34,250 bases of DNA from DATNBU01 sp964476185 (GTDB lineage Bacteria; Desulfobacterota; Binatia; UBA1149; CAITLU01): positions 1-34,250 of the forward strand of contig CAYYZO010000046.1 in assembly GCA_964476185.1 (NCBI GenBank), in the 5' to 3' direction. Of this stretch, positions 30,044-34,250 are shown in pieces. Position numbers and translations under genes: made by a program. The first letter of the stretch is position 1, and each line of letters begins with the position of its first letter. The notes beneath the pieces were generated by a model. The model was not told the origin of the DNA. It saw only the letters and a list, made by a program, of their open reading frames with translations, and searched no databases.

Positions 30044-32137
30044 ATGAGTCGCCGAACGTTCCTCGCCGCTGCGGCCTTGATGACCCTGGTCGCGAGCGCG
30101 GCGAGATGGAACAACGCGATGGTCGTCTCCGTGATCGGCGGCTACGACGCGTTCGCGCACTTCACCTACATCTGGTTCCTGTCCGAAACCGGTCGGGTTC
30201 CGCTCGCCGAGAGCGGCTGGGAGTTCTTCCAGCCGCCGCTCTACTACGCCGCGATGGCGGCAATCTGGCGGGCCCTGCCCGAACTCGACGGGGTCGCGCG
30301 CCTGCGCATCGGAACCGCGCTCGTCGCGACGCTCGGCCTCGCGCAGGCCTGGGTCGGCGCGGCGCTGGTGCAGCGCACGTTCCCTCGGGAGCCGCTCCTG
30401 CAGCTGTTCGCGGCCGGCCTGCTGCTGTTCGTGCCGGTGCACCTCTACAGCGCGGGGTTCCTCGGCAACGAGGGCCTCGGCGCCGCGCTCTGCGCGTTGT
30501 CGCTGCTGGCGCTGGTCCGCACGCTCGAGCGTCCCGGCGCCGGGCGCGCGGCGCTGCTCGGGCTCGCCCTCGGCCTCGCGATGCTGACGAAGTTCACGGG
30601 GCTGGTCGTGGTGGCGGCCGCCGGCGCGACGATGGCGGCGAAGGCGGCCGGGCGCCGCGACGATTCCCGGTCGATGCGCGCTCTGGCGATCGCGCTGACG
30701 GTCGTGGCGGTGACGAGCGGCTGGTTCTACGCGCGCAACGCGATCGTGTACGGCAACCCGTTCCAGATGAGCCGCGAGCAGCTCTTCCTGGCGCGCGTCG
30801 AGAACTCCCAGTTGCAGGGCGAGCGCCGGCTGCTCGAGTACCTGCTGTTCGACCCCGGGATCCTGTACCGGCCGCAATGGCCGCGCGGCCTTTCCGTGAA
30901 CTCGCCGCGGCCGCCCGGCGTCCCGTACAGCGCGCTGCGCGAGTCGATCCCGACGGGGCTCTACGCGAACACCTGGTTCGACGGCTTCGGAGGCTTCGCG
31001 CTGCCGACGGTCGTCGAAAGCGAGGCCGCGCGCCGCGCCGGACAGCTCCTGCTCACGCTCGCGCTCGTGCCGACGGGATTGATGCTGCTCGGCGCCGGCT
31101 GCGTCGCGATGCGACTGCACAAGCGCGCGTGGAACGACGTCGACGCGGTCGTCCTCGCCTCGCTCGCGGCGATGGCCGTGGTGCTCGTCCACGGCACCCG
31201 GAGCGTGCCGACGCAGTCCGCGATCAAGGCCACCTACCTGATGCCGGTCTCCGTCGCCTTCGCGTACCTGGCCGCGCTCGGCCTCGACGCGGTCCGCGCG
31301 AGATCGCGCACGCTGGCGCGCGCCGCGCTGGCGGCGTGCGCGCTGCTCGCCGTCGCGAGCACGCTCGTGTTCACGCGCGACCTCGTCCTCGACACCGGCC
31401 TCGAGCGCGGCGAGTCGCGCGCGGTCGCGCAGAACCTGCACGGCGTGATCGATTACGCCGCCGGCGACCTGGACGCGGCCGCGGAGCACTTCGCCGCCGC
31501 CGCGCGCGCGGGCTGGCACCTCGGCGACGAGAATCTCGCGGCGCTCGCGTTCGAGCGCGGGCAACTCGAACGGGCCGAGTGGTTCCTGTCGAGGGCGGCG
31601 CTGCGGCAACCGGCGCAAACGCGAGGAACCGCCGACGAGCGGCGGCAGGCGATCTCGACGACGCAGGCCGAGTACGCGAACTCGCTGGCCGTGATCGCGC
31701 ACGCTGCCGGACGCCCCGAGGAAGCGATGCGCCGGGCGCGGCGCGCCGTCGCGCACGACCCGGAGCTTCCGGAGGCGCACTACGACCTCGGCGTGCTCGG
31801 CATGGAGCGCGCGCTCGCGTCGGCGGGCGGAGGAGGGGCCGGCGCGGGCGACTTCGGCGCGGCCTGCGAGGCCGTCGCGCGCAGCACGGAGCTCGACCCC
31901 GCGTTCCTCGAGGCGCGCCGCCTGCGCGGCGTGTGCCTGGCGTGGCTCGGCGAGTGCGACGCGGCGCGACCGTGGCTCGACGGGCCGGGCGTGAGCCCGC
32001 CGGGCACTCGCGGCTGGCCGGTCGAGACCGGCCCCGGGGACCTCAACGCCGCGGGACTCCATCGCCGCCGCCACATCCAGTCCCTGGCCGAGCCGCTCCG
32101 CATCGACGCCGCGCTCGCCCGCTGCCCGGCGGGCTGA
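30044..32137 (+). CDS. GT-C-like membrane protein with C-terminal TPR-like region (paralogue B)
   Basis: This 697-residue membrane protein follows the same plan as the protein at 27604-29871. It has a first helix, the loop GYDAFAHFTYIWFLSETGR and GWEFFQPPLYYAAM, then VPVHLYSAGFLGNEG, GLAMLTKFTGL and GLYANTWFDGFGG. From about residue 450 it continues into helical TPR-like repeats (ENLAALAFERGQLERAEWFLSRAALRQ; NSLAVIAHAAGRPEEAMRRARRAVAHDPELPEAHYDLG). The Asp in GYD and the PPLYY motif correspond to the acceptor/donor loop of GT-C enzymes. Start ATG 30044 gives MSRRTFLAAAALMTL directly as the first helix; SRRTFL resembles a twin-arginine signal but is probably coincidental in a polytopic protein. 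Paralogy is visible along the whole length. The sugar substrate is unknown; O-glycosylation or lipid-linked transfer are possibilities. Confidence 0.85.
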   Translation: MSRRTFLAAAALMTLVASAARWNNAMVVSVIGGYDAFAHFTYIWFLSETGRVPLAESGWEFFQPPLYYAAMAAIWRALPELDGVARLRIGTALVATLGLAQAWVGAALVQRTFPREPLLQLFAAGLLLFVPVHLYSAGFLGNEGLGAALCALSLLALVRTLERPGAGRAALLGLALGLAMLTKFTGLVVVAAAGATMAAKAAGRRDDSRSMRALAIALTVVAVTSGWFYARNAIVYGNPFQMSREQLFLARVENSQLQGERRLLEYLLFDPGILYRPQWPRGLSVNSPRPPGVPYSALRESIPTGLYANTWFDGFGGFALPTVVESEAARRAGQLLLTLALVPTGLMLLGAGCVAMRLHKRAWNDVDAVVLASLAAMAVVLVHGTRSVPTQSAIKATYLMPVSVAFAYLAALGLDAVRARSRTLARAALAACALLAVASTLVFTRDLVLDTGLERGESRAVAQNLHGVIDYAAGDLDAAAEHFAAAARAGWHLGDENLAALAFERGQLERAEWFLSRAALRQPAQTRGTADERRQAISTTQAEYANSLAVIAHAAGRPEEAMRRARRAVAHDPELPEAHYDLGVLGMERALASAGGGGAGAGDFGAACEAVARSTELDPAFLEARRLRGVCLAWLGECDAARPWLDGPGVSPPGTRGWPVETGPGDLNAAGLHRRRHIQSLAEPLRIDAALARCPAG

Positions 32138-32190
32138 GCGGCAAGCCGATCCGCAAGCCGCCTTCGAGCCACCCTCGAGGCGAGCGGCTC

Positions 32191-32220
32191 CACTTGCCTC
32201 CACTTGCCTCCAGCCGCCTC
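32191..32220. repeat. Short 10-bp tandem repeat downstream of paralogue B
   Basis: CACTTGCCTC occurs twice in succession (32191-32210), followed by a diverged copy CAGCCGCCTC (32211-32220). It lies between the stop of the GT-C/TPR gene and the glutaminase promoter region. No function is apparent. Confidence 0.6.
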
Positions 32221-32251
32221 CGGCCGCGCAAACGCGTGCGACATCGGGCTT

Positions 32252-32290
32252 TTCCCGCGGCGATTCCGGACCGGCCGCGGGAACGTTCCC
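32252..32290. promoter_or_regulatory. Overlapping dyads upstream of the glutaminase gene
   Basis: TTCCCGCGGC (32252-32261) and GCCGCGGGAA (32274-32283) form a perfect 10-bp inverted repeat with a 12-bp spacer. Its right arm overlaps a perfect 12-bp palindrome GGGAACGTTCCC (32279-32290). The two structures are mutually exclusive as hairpins. They end 57 bp before the ATG at 32348 and just upstream of a possible promoter, so an operator is plausible; the first dyad could alternatively end the upstream transcript. Confidence 0.45.
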
Positions 32291-32299
32291 CGAACCCCC

Positions 32300-32328
32300 T
32301 TGGCGACCGCTTGGCTCGCTGCCATTGT
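32300..32328 (+). promoter_or_regulatory. Possible sigma-70-like promoter of the glutaminase fusion gene
   Basis: TTGGCG (32300-32305) and CATTGT (32323-32328) are separated by 17 bp and lie directly after the palindrome at 32279-32290. Matches to the -35 and -10 consensus are partial. A clear AAGGAG ribosome binding site (32335-32340) follows before the ATG at 32348. Weakly supported. Confidence 0.25.
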
Positions 32329-32347
32329 CCGTGCAAGGAGAGAGGGG

Positions 32348-34237
32348 ATGTCCGAAGCCGCCGCGCGCAAGCGAACCGCCGCCCCCTCCGGGGACACGAC
32401 CGAGGCCGAACACCCGCTGGTGACCTACCTGCAGGAGCTCTACGAGCGCCACCTCGACTGCACGGCCGGCGAGGTCGCCAGCTACATCCCCGAGCTCGCC
32501 AAGGCCGACCCCGCGTCCTTCGGCATCGCGATCGCGACGACCGACGGCCGCGTCTACACGATCGGCGACACCGACCAGGAGTTCTCGATCCAGTCCATCT
32601 CGAAGCCGTTCGCGTACGCGCTGGCGCTCGCCGACAACGGCCCCGACGGCGTGCTCTCGAAAGTCGGCGTGGTGCCGACCGGCAACGGCACCGACCGCGT
32701 CAGCCTGTTCCAGGAGAGCGGGCGGCCGTTCAACCCGATGATCAACGCCGGCGCGATCGCGGCCACGAGCCTCGTTCGCGACGAGCCCGGACGGCCGCGC
32801 TCGCGCCGGATCCTCGACCTGCTGTCGCGGTGCGCCGGCCGGCCGCTGCGGATCGACGAGGAGATGGTCGCGTCCGAGCGCCACAGCGGAATCGGCAACT
32901 TCGCGATCGACTACATGCTGCGCAACTCCGGCATCATCGGCTCGGTGCTCGAGCCGGTGCTCGAGTGCTACTCGCAGCAGTGCGCGACGATGGTGACCTG
33001 CAAGGACCTCGCGGTGATGGCCGCGACGCTCGCCGCCGGAGGCACCTGCCCGACATCGCAGGAGCGCGTCATCGAGGCCGCCACCGTCTCGAAGGTGCTG
33101 GCCGTGATGGCGACCTGCGGGATGTACGACTACGCGAGCGAGTGGGTCGCGCGCGCCGGCATGCCGTCCAAGAGCGGCATCGGCGGCGGCGTGATCGGCG
33201 TGTTGCCAGGCCAGGTCGGCATCGCCGTCTACTCGCCGCCGCTCGACACGCGCGGCAACAGCGTGCGCGGCGTGCGCGTGTTCCACGACCTCTCGGAGGA
33301 CTTCGGCCTGCACCTGTTCGAGGCCACGCGCTCGGGCAAGTCGCTCGTGCGGCGGCGTTACGACGCTTCCACCGTCAGCTCCAAGCGCATGCGCCGCTCG
33401 ACCGAGCAGAAGGCGCTCGTCGAGCACGGGGAACGCATCACGGTCTTCGAGTTGCAGGGTGAGCTCACCCTGTTCTCGATCGAGCGCGTGATCCGCGACA
33501 TCCTCGCCCTGCCCGCGAACACGGACTGGCTGATCATCGACTTCAAGCGCATCACGAGCGCGGACTGGCCGGCGCTCGACCTGTGGATGTCGTTCTGGGA
33601 GCGCAACCGCCAGCGCTTCCGCGAGGTCGCGATCACCGGCCTCGACGCCGACGCCGGCCTCAAGCAGTACTTCTCGGCCGCGCTCGCGCGCAAGCCCGCC
33701 GCGCTGCTGCTCGAGATGGAGGAGGCCGACACCGCGCTCGAGCTCTGCGAGGACCAGCTCCTCTACGACATCCGCGTCTCGGCGCCGGGCGGCATCCCGG
33801 TGACGCTCGAGGAGTTCGACCTCTGCGAGGGGCTCGACGGCGAGAGCATCGACGTGCTGCGCAGCAAGCTGAAGACGCGCCGGTTCAAGGCCGGCGACTC
33901 GATCGTCGCGATCGGCGACCCCGCCGACTCGCTGTTCTTCCTGGCCAGCGGCCAGGTCAGCGTCACCATCGACCTCGCCGGCGGAGGCACGCGCCGCCTG
34001 ACCACCTGCACGCCCGGCATGATCTTCGGCGAGATGGCGATCCTCGAGCGCCGCCCGCGCTCGGCCGTCGTGCGCGCCGACACGCCCGTCGAGTGCTGGG
34101 AACTCGCGATCGCGGACTTCGAGCACCTGACGAACACGCACCCCGACCTCAAGGTGAAGCTGCTCGAGAACTTCGCGCGCTCGCTGTCGATGCGCGTGCG
34201 GCGGCTGACGGACGAGGTTCGCACGCTCAGCGAGTGA
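32348..34237 (+). CDS. glsA: Glutaminase fused to STAS and cyclic-nucleotide-binding domains
   Basis: This 629-residue three-domain protein hydrolyses glutamine to glutamate and ammonia. The glutaminase domain spans residues about 20-325. It has the serine-hydrolase motif SISK (Ser83/Lys86), GRPFNPMINAGAI, GNFAIDYML, the Tyr in LECYSQQC, and the final GGVIGVLPGQVGIAVYSPPL. A STAS domain follows (about 350-450; ITVFELQGELTLFSIERVI, IIDFKRITSADWPAL), of the type used for protein-protein or nucleotide-dependent switching. The C-terminal cNMP domain (about 510-620) has FKAGDSIVAIGDPADSLFFLASGQV and the phosphate-binding cassette FGEMAILERRPRSAVV, with the Glu and Arg needed for cAMP/cGMP binding present. 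AAGGAGAGAGGGG precedes the ATG. Control of the enzyme by a cyclic nucleotide is inferred from domain content only. Confidence 0.94.
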   Translation: MSEAAARKRTAAPSGDTTEAEHPLVTYLQELYERHLDCTAGEVASYIPELAKADPASFGIAIATTDGRVYTIGDTDQEFSIQSISKPFAYALALADNGPDGVLSKVGVVPTGNGTDRVSLFQESGRPFNPMINAGAIAATSLVRDEPGRPRSRRILDLLSRCAGRPLRIDEEMVASERHSGIGNFAIDYMLRNSGIIGSVLEPVLECYSQQCATMVTCKDLAVMAATLAAGGTCPTSQERVIEAATVSKVLAVMATCGMYDYASEWVARAGMPSKSGIGGGVIGVLPGQVGIAVYSPPLDTRGNSVRGVRVFHDLSEDFGLHLFEATRSGKSLVRRRYDASTVSSKRMRRSTEQKALVEHGERITVFELQGELTLFSIERVIRDILALPANTDWLIIDFKRITSADWPALDLWMSFWERNRQRFREVAITGLDADAGLKQYFSAALARKPAALLLEMEEADTALELCEDQLLYDIRVSAPGGIPVTLEEFDLCEGLDGESIDVLRSKLKTRRFKAGDSIVAIGDPADSLFFLASGQVSVTIDLAGGGTRRLTTCTPGMIFGEMAILERRPRSAVVRADTPVECWELAIADFEHLTNTHPDLKVKLLENFARSLSMRVRRLTDEVRTLSE

Positions 34238-34250
34238 GGCGGCGCAGCGC

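Noticed and set aside
30044..30073. Twin-arginine signal (SRRTFL) in paralogue B
   Set aside because: The segment is the first helix of a polytopic membrane protein; paralogue A lacks it, so the resemblance is probably chance.
29990..34141. A 1383-codon open frame on the - strand opposite paralogue B and the glutaminase gene
   Set aside because: Both genes on the + strand have clear motifs; the antisense translation is low-complexity Arg/Ala/Gly and lacks any recognisable domain.

Overview
This is a very G+C-rich (about 70% by eye), gene-dense bacterial segment with two 100-base runs of N (16250-16349 and 18902-19001), so it comes from a scaffolded draft or metagenome assembly. Thr/Ser-rich linkers leading into dockerin-like Ca-binding pairs, a Myxococcus-type cysteine-rich repeat, a Rieske/cytochrome b/multiheme cytochrome c operon, a PhaR-type regulator and a Czc efflux system suggest an uncultured deltaproteobacterial-type lineage (Binatota, Myxococcota or Desulfobacterota-like). 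That placement is an inference from gene content; no rRNA or other phylogenetic marker was analysed.

Layout. (1) 1-4493, + strand: the 3' part of a PilX-like pilin gene, then the housekeeping run tmk-holB-metG-tatD, tightly spaced or overlapping. (2) 4494-7050: two inverted repeats, a 124-residue protein of unknown function and a DUF2339-like polytopic membrane protein. (3) 7126-10967, - strand: an electron-transfer operon read as Rieske protein, b6-type cytochrome b, membrane-anchored nonaheme cytochrome c and a small monoheme cytochrome c. No cytochrome c1 or f is present. Its likely job is to oxidise membrane quinol and pass electrons to periplasmic c-type cytochromes. (4) 11318-12871, - strand: a secreted delta-60 repeat protein ending in a dockerin-like pair. 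(5) 13031-19186, - strand: a heavy-metal RND efflux operon (small Cys-rich exported protein, CzcC, CzcB, CzcA) broken by both gaps. The CzcA transmembrane motif points to divalent cations. (6) 19457-20347, +: a second secreted dockerin-like protein, with a cohesin-like N-terminal region and a cysteine-rich repeat.

(7) 20373-22029, - strand: phaR, a conserved hypothetical gene and fur. (8) 22247-27471, +: four overlapping genes encoding a nitrilase-family amidohydrolase, two different MoeA-type molybdenum-insertion proteins (the second with a shortened C-terminal binding-protein-like tail) and a polytopic GT-C-like membrane protein. (9) 27604-32137: two large, full-length paralogues (GT-C-like membrane domain plus C-terminal TPR-like region) transcribed away from each other, with a 20-bp tandem repeat array between them. 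(10) 32348-34237, +: a glutaminase fused to STAS and cyclic-nucleotide-binding domains, with strong dyad symmetry upstream of its start.

The most notable items are the Rieske/b6-type cytochrome b/nonaheme cytochrome operon, the inverted GT-C/TPR paralogue pair with repeats in its shared promoter region, and the glutaminase-STAS-cNMP fusion. No CRISPR array, transposase, integrase, tRNA or rRNA gene was recognised. Gene starts were chosen from start codons, Shine-Dalgarno-like sequences, overlaps with neighbours and family N-termini, all read by eye.
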